64,000 nt of DNA, taken from positions 131,268,977-131,332,976 of the forward strand of contig OY757309.1 of NCBI GenBank assembly GCA_963583905.1. The letters run 5' to 3'. The position numbers were made by a program, and so were the translations under genes. Under the pieces are notes generated by a model that saw only the letters and a program-made list of their open reading frames with translations, ran no database searches and was not told where the DNA came from. Within the stretch, counting starts at the first letter, position 1, and each line of letters opens with the position of its first letter. Positions 28,200 through 39,751 of this stretch are shown here, piece after piece. Source of the DNA: Stenurella melanura (taxonomy: Eukaryota; Arthropoda; Insecta; Coleoptera; Cerambycidae).

Positions 28200-29560
28200 A
28201 TTTCGAAATATCTTTACAATATTTTTTCAGCATAGATGCAGATCTACAAGACGTATGTGTACGATATGCTGTGGGATGAGAACAACCATTAGTATACAGG
28301 GTGTCCCAGTAAAAAGTCTCAGGTCGGATATCTTCTAAACAAATAGAGACGTTTTAATTCTGTAAAAGCCAGTTTGTAGCACATAAATAGTGCTTCAGTT
28401 TTGAATATAAATGAATGGTTTTTGAATATATCAATATGTAGATGGCGCTGGGCTCTAAATAAATCTTATTTCTTTGGGAGAAACTTTAAAATCTGGTTTC
28501 TGTGGAAGGGAAATACATTTCTAAGTAGATTTTGTTCTTAAGAAAAAAGGCAAATCTAGCCGTTTTTGAGATGTGTCCAAATATTGCCATTTGTTCCTAT
28601 TGAATAGTTGTAATCTCTGAAAGATTTCTTTAGTCTTTAAAGGGGACAATCTGTATTTCATAAACTATGAAATTTTTATTTATATGAAAGTGCCTTAAAT
28701 ATGCTTTTCTTTTAAAATCACTTAAATAGTGAAATGTTTCGGAAATAATTATTTAACAGGAGCAAATGGCAACGTTTGGATACAAATATCTCAAAAACAG
28801 TTGGATTTTTTTTAAAAACAATATTTACTTAGAAATGCATTTCCCTTTACACAAACAACATTTCAAAGTTCCTCCCGTCGAAATATTTCTTGCTCAGTGT
28901 CATATATGTATTAAAAATGATTTATATTTAATACTGAAGCACTCTTTATGTACTACAAACTGACTTTTACAGAATTAAAATATCTCTATTCATCTAGAAG
29001 ATATCCAGCATGGGAGTTTTATTGGGACACCCTGTATAATCTATTTTGAATAAGTATTAAACATTTATTCAATATACTAATGTTTCCTTGCAATATTGAA
29101 AGTATACATGGATAATATTGCCTATATGTAGGGAACACATTTGTGTATATTATAACTATATTGTAAAATAAATGTTTATTTCAGAATATGTTTATAATGT
29201 GTCACCAACATGTGTGTGTATATTGCAGAAATATGTATAGTATGTGAAAACCTGTGACAAAACAACCAGTATACAACTTATTTTGAATCAGTATTAAATA
29301 TTTATTCAATATACCATTGTTGTTTTGCAATATACACTGTATATTGAAAGTATACATGGATAATGTTGCATGTATGTACGGAAAAGGTTGGCGTATATTG
29401 TAACTATATTATAGAATGAATGTACATTTCAGAATATGTTTACAACGTGTCAGCAACATACATATGAATATTGCAGGAGTATGTATACAATGTGAAAACC
29501 TGTGACAAAACAACCAGTATACAACTTATTTTGAATTAGTTTCAAATATTTATGCAATAT
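28200..29560. repeat. ~240-bp tandem satellite, three partial copies
   Basis: ACAAAACAACCAGTATACAACTTATTTTGAA-type junctions occur at about 29257 and 29503, and a diverged one is split at 28285/29037 by a MITE. Shared internal blocks are AAAGTATACATGGATAAT and TTTCAGAATATGTTTA. Spacing is about 236-245 bp. No coding function. Confidence 0.75.
28297..29034. mobile_element. Mariner-type foldback MITE (738 bp), TA target site
   Basis: Ends CAGGGTGTCCCA.TAAAA inverted, with TA on both sides (28295-28296 and 29035-29036). Inverted similarity extends through most of the length, for example GGGAAATACATTTCTAAGTA against its inverse near 28828-28850, so the RNA would form one long hairpin. No transposase. 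It sits inside a satellite unit. Confidence 0.85.
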
Positions 29561-29865
29561 ACTAATTTTATTTTGGAATATGTATAGTATATCGTAGGAA
29601 TATGAAAATGCTAATTGGGTAGTGATTTCATCATCAGTTGTTGGCAACAGAATTGTACAGGGCCGTATGGACACTATTGAGAAGCCTTGACTAGATTTAC
29701 AGCAGTGAATAAAAATGATTCAGTTCCTATTCTACTTTGTTACTTTTGAAATAGGATTTGATGATTGTAAATAATTAAACTATTCATGGTTACGTTAGGC
29801 GGCAGCCACGGCAACTATCTACAAAACCTAATAACGCAGTAATAGTTTCAATTATTGTTAGATAT
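29561..29865. other. Spacer without gene
   Basis: Short AT-rich stretch between the satellite and the Foldback-type composite. Nothing recognised. Confidence 0.4.
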
Positions 29866-29949
29866 TGTTTTTTGTGATTTTCTTTTTCAAAATTTAATGG
29901 TTATTCATCGATTTTCATGTGTAGGTGCTTTTTGTTGCATTCCGCTTTC

Positions 29950-31000
29950 CGTGTAAAAGTGGTCATCATCTGGTGACAAAAATTTGATGTTTTAGGAAAA
30001 ATATGAAAAAATTAGGGGTGGTACTCAGTAAGGGGAGAGAAATCGAATGTCGCGCACCGGAGTTCTTCATCTGCGTTCTATCTTCGGGTAGGGTCCTCGG
30101 AAAATAGAATAGTTTCACTTCTTTCGTGTGTATGTGTTTATCATGGAATTTCACTTTCGTTATGAAAGTGGTCATCATCGGGCGACAAAATTTCGATGTT
30201 TGAGGAAAATTCTGAAAAAAATCAGCGGTATGCAGTAAGGGGAATAGCGCACAGTGGCGTTCTCCGTCTGCGTTCTTTATGTGGATAGGGCCCTCTGAAA
30301 GTGAAAAAATGTCACATTTTTCGTGTGTAGGTGCTTACGTGACATTTCACTTTCGGTATGAAAGTGGTCATCATCGGGCAACAATATTTAGATGTTTTAG
30401 GAAAAATCTGAAAAAAACAGGGGTACACAGTAAGAGGATAGAAATCGAATAGCGTGTATAGTGGCGTTCTCAGTCTGCGTTTTTTATGTGGATAGGGCCC
30501 TCGGAAAGTGAAAAAATGTCACATTTCTCGTGTGTAGATGTTTTTCGTGGCGTTTCACTTTCGGTATAAAAGTGATCATCATCTGGTGACAAAATTTTGA
30601 TGTTTTAGAAGAAACATGAAAAAAATCAGTGGTATGCAATAATGGGAGACAAATCGAATAGCGCACAGTGGCGTTCTCCGTCTGCGTTCTTTATGTGGAT
30701 AGGGTTCACGGAAATCGAAAAAATGTCACATTTCTAGTATGTAGCATTGCACTTTCGGTATGGAAGTGGTCATCATCGGGCGACAAAATTTCAATGTTTT
30801 AGGAAATATCTGAAAAAATTCAGGGGTATGCAGTAATGGGAGACAAATCGAATAGAGCATAGTGGCGTTCTCTTTCTGTGTTCTTTATTTAGGTAGGACT
30901 CTCGGAACGTGAAAGAATGTCACATTTTTCGTGAGTAGGTGTTTTTTGTTACATTTCATTTTTGGAATGACAGTGGTCATCGTCGGGTGACAAAATTTCG
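29950..31000 (+). repeat. Six ~200-bp tandem repeats (left arm)
   Basis: The marker GTGGTCATCATC(T/G)GG(T/C)GAC recurs at about 29959, 30168, 30364, 30572, 30765 and 30974, with spacing alternating between ~195 and ~208 bp. Alternation suggests a two-unit higher-order repeat of about 404 bp. Units share TTTCACTTTCGGTATGAAAG and a GCGTTCT(C/T)..CTGCGTTC block. Confidence 0.85.
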
Positions 31001-32219
31001 ACGTTTCAGGAAAAATCTAAACAAATTCAGGACGTAGGGAGGTGAGAGAAATGGAATGGCGCAAAGCGCAGCTCTGTGTTTCGTTTCGTTCTCGGTGGGA
31101 GCGGTGAAAAATTTCGATTTGCATTCTCCGCTGACTTCGAGCGGCCGTATCTCGGAAACGAAGGACCGCAGCGACTTTCGGTTTGCGCCACTCGATTTCT
31201 CGTTCGATTTTAAATAACAAATTATGCCATCGTAAGCTAGTAAGATTTTTTGTTTGGGAGAAATGGTCCTCGAAGCTGGACCGTGTAGCGCGAGGAGCGA
31301 AGTCCTCGAAATTCTCACTTTAGTGGTCCATATCTCACGCAAAAATTACCGGAAAATCATCGGATTGGAAATTTAATCAGCAATCGATTAAGCGTACAAG
31401 AGGGATCAATTTTCTCTAGAAAAAGTTACGACTATATTGCAGTGGCGTCGAATGAAATAAAAATCGTAGGAATTGTAGTAATTATATTTGGATATCAACG
31501 TTGGCATGTGTGAGAAAAAAAACTATAATGGAATTTTTTTAAGGAAATTTCATTAAGAGGTCAGTGTTGCTTGAAAAAAATTAAACTAAAACGTTTAGCC
31601 CTGAAAAATCGTGAATTTAATAATTCAGATGTTTATAACTTCTATCTAAACAAACAGAGGAACTTGATCTCTGCAAAGAAAGTTGAAATTATTCTAAGGA
31701 GACTCAGAAAAGAAATAACAAAAAGTATCAACTTTTCAATTTTAGACGATTTTTTTATTATTCCATTCATCCCCTAAAAGTCAGACAATTAAAAATCTGA
31801 TGTAAACGCATATGACCTTTCGTAAGCCAAATTATTAGCTCTACAATTTTTATCTGAAACAGGGGCGCGTTTAGATAAATTGGGCCCCTAGGCGCTCTGA
31901 GATTTGAGGGCCCCTCGATTAAAAAAATATTAGATCTAAAGATTTGAAGGGAAGTATATTTTTACCAATACATATTATCATATTATTTTTTTCCGGCTTT
32001 ATATGTTAGCAAACTTGTCAATTTGGACGTTTGATATCACAGTTTTGTGTTTCCTCTGATACAGTATACAGAAGAGACAAATTTTGAAGTCGCTGTTGCC
32101 CCCCGAAGTACTTCGTAGGTAGTTATTAATTCTTTTGAGCGCCGAAAAAGTGCATACATGAGGGATTACTGATCGGAATGGTCAAGTAAATACACAAAAG
32201 GGTTTCAACATTAAAAAAT

Positions 32220-33130
32220 GTCGCCTACAATACACTGAGAATAAAGGACTCCGCAGTTTGTGTATGGTAAGAATAGGTTTCAGTCGACTGTTCTGAAACT
32301 TGGGGAAAATATTCTCCTGGACCCCTGATTAAAATTCTCTCTGACCACCAGTCCGACCGAATTCGATTTTTTGATCTAGAGGCGACTGAAACTGAACATC
32401 TTCGAAGGTCTGCGTAAATGTTCCATAAAAATTCTGAAAATATTCATGTTCATTTCTTGAAGAAAAATAAGCATCTTTTGTCTCTTGGCATTTTTTTTCA
32501 AAGTGCTTCCTTCTCCCGGAAAAAAAATAAAAAACAAACAAAAATATTTTTTGTAATTTTTTTACGGGAAAAGTAAGCACTTTCAAGATAAACACCAAGA
32601 GACAAAAGATGCTTATTTTTGTTCTAAGAACACGCCTACCGGTTTTCAGAATTTCTTAGACAAAAATAATTTCGACCAAGAATTTCCCTAATATTTTATT
32701 TTTTTCTTCTTCAGAAAGAAAATATTGAGGCACGTTCTTTATGTAAAAATAATCAGCTTATGCCCCTTCAACTTTTTCTTCAAAGTGCTTCCTTTTCCAG
32801 TAAAAAAAATTGCAAAAAAATATTTTTTTCTCTTTGTTATTTTTTTCCGGGAGAAGGAAGCATTTTGAAAAAAAAACACCAAGAAACAAAAGATGTTTAT
32901 CTTTCTCCAAAAAATGAGTATAATATTTTCGCAGACCTTCGCAGATGTTCACAGTTTCAATTGTCTCTAAATCAAAAAATCGAATTCGGCCGAACTTGTG
33001 GTCAAAATGAATTTTAATCAGGGGACCCAGGACAACATTTTCCCCAAGTTTCAGAACTATCGACTGAAACACATTTTTACTATAAAAAACTGCGGGGTCC
33101 TTTATACATTTCAGTAGGCGGCTTAAGCCG
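32220..33130. repeat. ~340-bp inverted duplication of the hAT transposase end
   Basis: Arms at about 32220-32575 and 32790-33130. Shared markers are GTTTCAGTCGA, CTTGGGGAAAATATT, TGATTAAAATTC, CGAATTCGATTTTTTGAT and AAAGTGCTTCCTT. The left arm read on the plus strand still gives PLIKILSDHQSDRIRFFDLE, so the C-terminal coding segment exists twice in opposite orientation. No target duplication is seen at the arm ends, so it looks like internal rearrangement rather than a separate MITE. Confidence 0.75.
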
Positions 33131-33540
33131 GCATATATCAAAAATTGATGCAATTTATCTGGAGATAGCTCGGAATCTATGTCGCCTCTATAGGTTGATA
33201 CTAATGCATTGATTATTGTAGGGCATTGATTATTAGCTTGTTTTGCATCGTCATACTCTTTTTCCAAATTCTCTTTATTTTCAGATTCTTTTTCTATTTA
33301 TTCATCGTCGCCAGATTCACTAGAATCGTTTCCTAATGGTTCTTCCTCTTCGCAAGCCTCATCACTGGTTTCAAAATCAAAATTTTCTCAGTTATTTTCT
33401 CGGGTTTTCTAGATTGTTCTGTCCCAGGTTCTTGAATTTTCGCATCATCATTATCAGCAGATTTATTTTCATTAATGTGAAATATACCGAAAAGCTGATT
33501 CGCCATCTGGCACGTGCCGACTGCCGAAACTTAAATAGTA
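32900..33540 (-). pseudogene. hAT transposase C-terminal fragment
   Basis: Minus-strand reading from about 33400: an acidic stretch (SDEACEEEEPLGNDSSESGDDE), then TIINALVSTYRGDIDSELS and LHQFLIYAGLSRLLK, then a GEN..LIKIHFDHKFGRIRFFDLE block. The last block resembles the hAT C-terminal dimerisation region (GERSFS.LK.IK...R..M...RL..L). Stops and shifts break the frame near 33290 and upstream, and the DDE core is absent. This fits a decayed hAT transposase of the ZMYM-like group. Assignment is by pattern only. Confidence 0.55.
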
Positions 33541-34429
33541 ACGTCTGAGGAATTGCCAAATTGGTCTATTAATTGATTGCATCTTTTTTTAATACACTGA
33601 AAAAAATATGTTCGAGAAATCAATGAATGAAAGTTCATTGAGAATTTATGAATCTGTTTATTGATATAATGTATATGGTCATTAAGACAATGTACACATG
33701 TATTGTTACTATATAAAAGTACATTATATTAATAAACGGATTCATCACTTTTCAGTCGATGAACCGATTCATTAATATTACGAACATATTTTTTTCAGTG
33801 TGATGCAGTGAATATGCAGTGAAGATTAAAAAAAATGAATATTCAAGAATATTCAAACACGATGAACACAAACAATAAATTCCTATAGATTTCTACATTG
33901 AAATATGAAAAAAATTGAAATCGAAAGGAAGAACTATAAAATGATTTCAAATTCAAATGATATAAAATGTAAATAAACGACAAATGTTCGTGAACACATG
34001 CTCACATGAACCATTCTTATTTTGTTATTTTTGTTGCAATTGAGATCTGATGAGGGTGATATGGAAATGGAAAGAAATGTATTTCATGATAGTTGTATTT
34101 ATCATTATTGCTATCGGAAAAGCGAAAATAAATAACGACATAACAATGAAATAAAATTTTTACATCGCTTTTTTACCTCAATAAATCGGGAAATGGGGGC
34201 CCCTGGAAAAGTGGGGCCCTAGGCGCGCACCTAGTGCGCCTAGGTCTAAACGCGCCTCTGATCTGAAACCTTTTCCATATCTCTCATCGTTCTCGATTTA
34301 TACACAAAAATAAATCATTTCATCCTTTTTGTACCCTTAAGGAAAGTGTGGGACTAATAGTATATTAGACTTTTTATTTTACATGTCAGCTCAATACAAC
34401 TCTTCCTGTAGAACCTACCTATTTGGACT

Positions 34430-35260
34430 AGTAAGTAGAAAGGCGAGAGAAATCGAATGGTGTAAACCGCAGCTCTCTTTATCTCGTTTAGTTCTCGAGA
34501 TATGACCTCGGGAAGAGGTGAAAAACTTTCATTTTTACCTTCCGGAGTCTTTGAGCGGCTGTATCTCGGAAACTAAGGACCGCATCCTGAGATCGTATCT
34601 CGAAAACGAAACGAGATAAAAAGTGGTTTGCGCCATTCGATTTATCTCACCTTCATACCTACCCCTGAATTTTTCGCCTTTTTTCCTAAATCATCGAAAT
34701 TTTTTTCACCCGATGATGAACACTTTCACACCGAAAGTAAAATATTACGAAAAACACTTAAACACGGAAAATTTGACATTTTTCATTGGGAAACTGTTCC
34801 GAAGGCCCCCATTCAAAGAAAGAGCACAGATGGAAAACTCCGGTGTCCACTATTCGATTTTTCTCCGCTTACTGCGTATCCTTGTTTTTTAAAGATTTCT
34901 CCTAAAACATCGAATTGTTTGTCACCCGATGATGACAACTTTCACACCGAAAGGAAAATTTAATGAGAAACACGTAAATATGGAAAATGTGACAAATTTT
35001 CAATTTCTGAAGGCCCTATTCAGAAGAAGAACGCAGATGGAACACTCAGGTGTCCGCCAATCGATTTCTCTCGTCTTCTTACGCACTACGGGTGCGAATT
35101 TTTACAGGCTTTTCCTTAAACATCAAATTTTTGTCACTTGATGATGATCACTTTCACGCAGAAAGTGAAATATCTCGGAAACATATATACACACGACAAC
35201 CAATGTCTAACCATAAAATTATAATCTTTGAAAAAGGAAATTACAAAAACCAGAGGAAAA
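34430..35260 (-). repeat. Right arm of Foldback-type composite (~200-bp repeats)
   Basis: The inverse marker CACCCGATGATGA.CACTTTCAC occurs at about 34710, 34930 and 35130. Units are the reverse of those at 29950-31000, with CACAGATGGAAAACTCCGGTG-type sequence between. This arm is shorter than the left one. Confidence 0.75.
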
Positions 35261-35683
35261 CAATGGAAAGACGTTTTGCGTGCTTGAGGAAATAAGGAAA
35301 TCGGAATTCTTCAAAACAGTATTTCTGTACTGCTAGTTTAGTTATCATTTTCAAAGACTAACGTGTCACTTTTGCTCCCAGAAAGAATGTAAGCTCTCCT
35401 TCGGGGAGTAAAAGAGACATTTTACTCTTTCAAAATAATAATTGATTATATACAATCTACACTATTAGAGTGTATGCAAAGATAGTTTGTCTATATGCCA
35501 CAAGATCAAAGTTCTTTTTAATCCCGCGTGGCATTGATTTTTCACAATCTGGATTAAAAATAGGTACATTTAGTCCATATAAAAATTACTTTTTACAGTA
35601 ATGATATGTTATTATTAGATATGCTCCTGATTTATTAGCAATATTACTAACAAAAAGTTATTGAAGATGTAGAATAAACTATA
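35261..35683. other. Spacer without gene
   Basis: No coding or repeat signature recognised between the two foldback elements. Confidence 0.4.
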
Positions 35684-36945
35684 GCCTGGGAGGCAGCGAC
35701 AGTTTTCGTGAAATCATTTCAATAAAGCTAGATTTTTTCCAAAGAGAGTTTAGATAGCATCTATAATGAAGGTGCAATTCTACCAAACTCTTAGTGGTGC
35801 ATAAATGAGTAAAACATTAAAGAAAAAAATAGATGGACGAAAATGTCGTTTTTGGAATTGTCACGAATTGTCAAAAAATGACGATCGCCTTCGCTCCTGC
35901 CGGCCTCAATGTTCGATTTTCACCTCTCGATTCACATTGTACGGTCATTGCCGGTCTTCTCCTCGCAATCGAGACATAGAACGGGTCTCCGATCGCCGTA
36001 TTTATTCAGTTCTTACGTTTGAAAAATTGACTTGCGGTCGTGCTAATTGGCGACTATTTTTAAGTGGTTTCCCGAGTTCGAATCCCGCCCAGGGATACTT
36101 TTTTTGTTTCGTTTTCAATTTTTTGGCAGATATTTTTTATTCTATAATTGCTATTCGCTTCGTTCTATTGCATTTCTCTGAAAAGTTTTGCATTTTCCGC
36201 CGCGAAATATTAATCTGCACTATTTCGATTAAAAATTAGAAATTTCCTTACCAAAATAATATAATATAATGGAGTAAATAAAAGCTTATTAACAGATCTA
36301 TAAAAATACTGTCTGTTCATTATTACTAATGAGGAATATAATTGTCGTGATTTGACTACGTATTGCCGTTTTTGCAACGTCTACCAAAGATTTAGCCACC
36401 CGGAGGTAGAATGTGATTTTGAATCCAAATAGAGCATCTTAATATTCCGCAAAACTTCTCCGAGAAATGCAATAGAACGGAACAAATCGCAATTATAGAA
36501 TCAAAAATATGTGCCCAAAAATTGAAAACGAAAAAAAGAAATAGCTCCGGGCGGGATTCGAACTCGGAAAACCACTTAAAAATAGTAGCCGATTAGCACG
36601 ACCGCAAGTCACTTTTTCAAACGTAAGAACTGAACAAATACGGCGATCGGAGACCCGTTCTATATCTCGATGGCGAGGAGAAGGTCGGTAATGACCGTAC
36701 AACATGAATCGCGAGGTGAAAATCGAAAATTGGGGCCGGCAGGAGCGAAGGCGAATCATCATTTCTTGACAATTCGTGACAATTCGAAAAACGAAATTTT
36801 AAATGTTTAATTTTTTACTCATTTATGCACCACTAAGAGTTTGGTAGAATTGCACCTTCATTATAGATAGTATCTAAACTCTCTTTGGAAAAGAAATCTA
36901 GCTTTATAGATATTAACGCGAAAAATCTGTCGCTGCCTCCCGGGC
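35684..36945. mobile_element. Foldback element A with tRNA-like modules in the arms
   Basis: Terminal inverted repeat GCC(T/C)GGGAGGCAGCGACAG, arms about 35684-36250 and 36480-36945, loop ~230 bp. Each arm carries GGTCGTGCTAATTGGCGACT..GAGTTCGAATCCCGCC, where GTTCGAATCC matches a pol III B box. Flanks AACTATA and AACTAGA may be a target duplication with one change. The coding frames are mere read-through of the arms. It shares blocks with the larger element at 50816-53325. Confidence 0.7.
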
Positions 36946-37064
36946 AACTAGAAATGTAACAAGTCAATTGGTAAGTAAATTTAAATTATTTTAAACTATA
37001 TTTCAAATGGTAGAGAAAACAAAAAGTTCGACCCTGCAGTTTTTAGGGATTTGAAGCATGGTTG

Positions 37065-38443
37065 CCCACATAACAAAATGATATGCAATGTACATACACT
37101 GTATCTTCAATCTATGGATATGTATATCCACAAGATGGAGATAGTATATCTAATGTACATCTAATGGATGTGGAATTAACATTCCCAGCAGATACGTTTG
37201 TCGCCGACTTCCATATCTATTTTATATCCAGTGAATGTACATAAACATATGCAATGTACATTCACTGGATATGAAACACGCATCATATACACAATCGTAT
37301 ATTTTATGAATATACATCACATATCTCTGAAGTAGTTTCCACGGACATCAAAACGCTTATTGAATACTGCACCCGACGCTTGTTGCCCCAGTCATGTTGG
37401 CATCATCGGCAGATGATTAAAACGAAAAGTTTTAATGATCCCGATGATACCAACACGATTGGACCAGCACGCATCGAATGAAAGTGTTCGAGTGTTTTGA
37501 TGTTCGTGGGAACTACTTCAGAGGTATCCAATAGTATCCATATAAGAGGTAATAAAACACAGATAGCTTAATAAGAAATATATTTTATGTAACTATTTTA
37601 AACATACACAAACTTTACAAAATAACCTAATATTACACAATATTTAAAATTTTCAATATTGACGTATACTTCTTTACCTTCCGGTAGTTTAACAAATTGT
37701 GAACATATGTATAATACCTACTATAGTTACTCATGTCCTACATATATGTTTAAAACATTCTCAACCATCAGTAAGTTATATAATATGAACGTATGTAATT
37801 TTTATTCACTATATTTATAAAATACATACCCAATATGACAACAGCAAATTTTTAGGCCTCTGTCACTTTCCGCCATCTTTACTAAACACACACCTGCCAC
37901 AATCAGTTAAATATGAAACTTGTAAATTTTCTAACCCTAAAAGAGTATGTATTTACGAATCTAAAGAATTGCATTATAATAAATATACTCTTACATCATG
38001 GGAGTTTCATGCAAATGTAACAGCATAATATAGCAATAAGCAAATATAAAATCCAGAGAATGAGAAAGACTTTCATCACACATAAACACTATATGCACAC
38101 AACACTACAGGGCTTAATCGCTTAATGGCTGCTGGCGCCGGCTATTGCGAACTACAATTTGTAAACAAATGATGCCTGGTGTGCCATAAATTAGTAGCGC
38201 ATATGCGCATCAGATAATGAGATAAAATTCGTGTACGCGTATAATTTAATTATACCTTAATGGACATGTTATGTATAAATCATTATGTATATACCTCCAG
38301 CAATATACACTGTATATGACGCTGATGCATATCAGTAGCTGAATATACATTTCATATCATATGTATATTTAACAATACATATTCAAATTCCAACACCTAA
38401 TGCATATGCTATGGATGTACATATCCATGAGATGTTATGTGGG
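37065..38443. mobile_element. Palindrome-rich TIR element (CCCACATAACA ends)
   Basis: Ends CCCACATAACA at 37065 and its inverse at 38433-38443. Subterminal palindromes of the GGATATGTATATCC / GGATGTACATATCC type recur near both ends. An internal ~100-bp-armed hairpin lies at 37321-37523 (ATCATCGG..TTAAAACgaaaAGTTTTAA..CCGATGAT at its tip). No coding sequence. The target duplication is unclear, and the superfamily is not assigned. Confidence 0.6.
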
Positions 38444-39751
38444 TGGTACTTCGAATAGCTACTGCTTCGCCCTCTATTAGTAAACCGTCCAATTAAATTG
38501 GCAAAATTGAATACATTTTTTCTAACATAGACAGTCACCGGTGTCCGGTATTGTTCAGTGCTAGTTTACGCAATCACCGGTTCTATATTTCGATTCTTCG
38601 CAGTCTTCGCACTGAATAACCCTTTTACAGTTGTCATCCGAAAATCAAATCATGCCTTTTGCTCTATTTACATGTAGTTATTTATTTAATTAATTTGATG
38701 TATATTTTGTTTCGATTTATTATTTTATTACTAACCATCGTCAGAGGTCAGGATATTTAAGCATAACAATTTTTTGTGAGTTTATAAGATTAATAAGAAT
38801 TAAAGAAAAATTTTACATTTATACATAACAACGTGTAAGTTGGGAGTGAAATGTATCATTCATTATTAATGAATCAATAATTCAAACGTATTAATATTTC
38901 TTTTGCCGTATAAATATAACACTACCGACCGACCGACGACCGATAAATGAATATCGCCTTTCTAAATATCATTCACTGAGGTGATTGAAATCGCTGTTTA
39001 GAAACACAGCGGTTACTCGAAAATCACTGTATTTCCCAACACGAACTATTGGCCTCTTTTTCTAATGTTACCTTCTCCGTCTGATTGTACATTGTGGCAA
39101 CTGCGCGAGAACTCCAATTTAAATGTCGAGGTCAATAGCGCCATTGCTAAAAGATAAAAGGTTTTTCGCCCGCTGTCCTATCTTTTCTCTAATCTTTGGT
39201 TGAATTACGATGTTTCCAACCGGCGTGTGTTTTAAACAATTATCTGCACGTCAGTGACCACCAAACCACGCGAACGCCATTCCAATTATAAGGAAAAAAA
39301 GTTACAGAATATAAACTTACTTTACCGGGTTCTGTCTCTATTCAGCCACACGTGTCTCTGTTGTGTGTCCATTTTACGGTAATTCGCATATGTTGAATAA
39401 ATAAACAAGAAGTTCGAGCAGGCACTTGATTTGGCTTAAGAAGATAATAAATCCAACAAAATGACACCAATTTCAAGTGCTTAGGGTATGACATAATTTC
39501 TAACTTTTTTATTTTGGCTTTATTTACATGAAATCACTCCTTTAAGTATATCAACCAGGCAATTTACCGAAATTCTTATATATTTCCTCATTTGAAGATA
39601 TTTCACAAATGCCTTTCAGTTGGGGTGTATATAAAAAAGTAGACTTTTAAATAATCCCCACTACAAAGGAAAGTCTGTTAAACACCACATTATAATTTTC
39701 AACAGAGTATGTACCTCAATACCTTTCTGAATCGGCCTATAAGAATGACTG
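38444..39751. other. Intergenic DNA with dispersed repeat fragment
   Basis: 39049-39185 is a second copy of the right half of the small TIR element at 10980-11117. 38710-38745 holds a decayed hammerhead-like string on the minus strand. No gene is recognised. Confidence 0.5.

Larger units (their letters stand above)
31860..34260 (-). mobile_element. hAT transposon (2.4 kb) with transposase remnant
   Basis: Perfect 8-bp target duplication ATCTGAAA (31852-31859 and 34261-34268). Ends CAGGGGCGCGTTTAGA and the inverse of CAGAGGCGCGTTTAGA, matching the hAT form CAG(A/G)G. GGGCCCCTAGGCGC-type sequence follows at both ends. It contains transposase C-terminal coding sequence on the minus strand and a second, inverted copy of the same region. 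Confidence 0.9.
29866..35260. mobile_element. Foldback-type composite with tandem-repeat inverted arms
   Basis: The left arm (about 29866-31240) begins TTTTTTGTGATTTTCTTTTT. The right arm ends with the inverse of TTTTTGTAATTTCCTTTTT near 35260. Each arm is built of ~200-bp direct repeats, six on the left and about three on the right, in opposite orientation. The innermost unit of each arm carries a GAGCGGCCGTATCTCGGAAA-like block. Arms made of tandem repeats are typical of Foldback elements. The loop has no gene of its own that I recognise and was invaded by a hAT element. Ends and target duplication are not resolved to the base. Confidence 0.65.

Noticed and set aside
29950..31000. Regular ~200-bp repeats considered as a CRISPR array
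   Set aside because: Repeats are long, adjacent and diverged with no unique spacers, and the DNA is eukaryotic. This is a tandem satellite in a Foldback arm.
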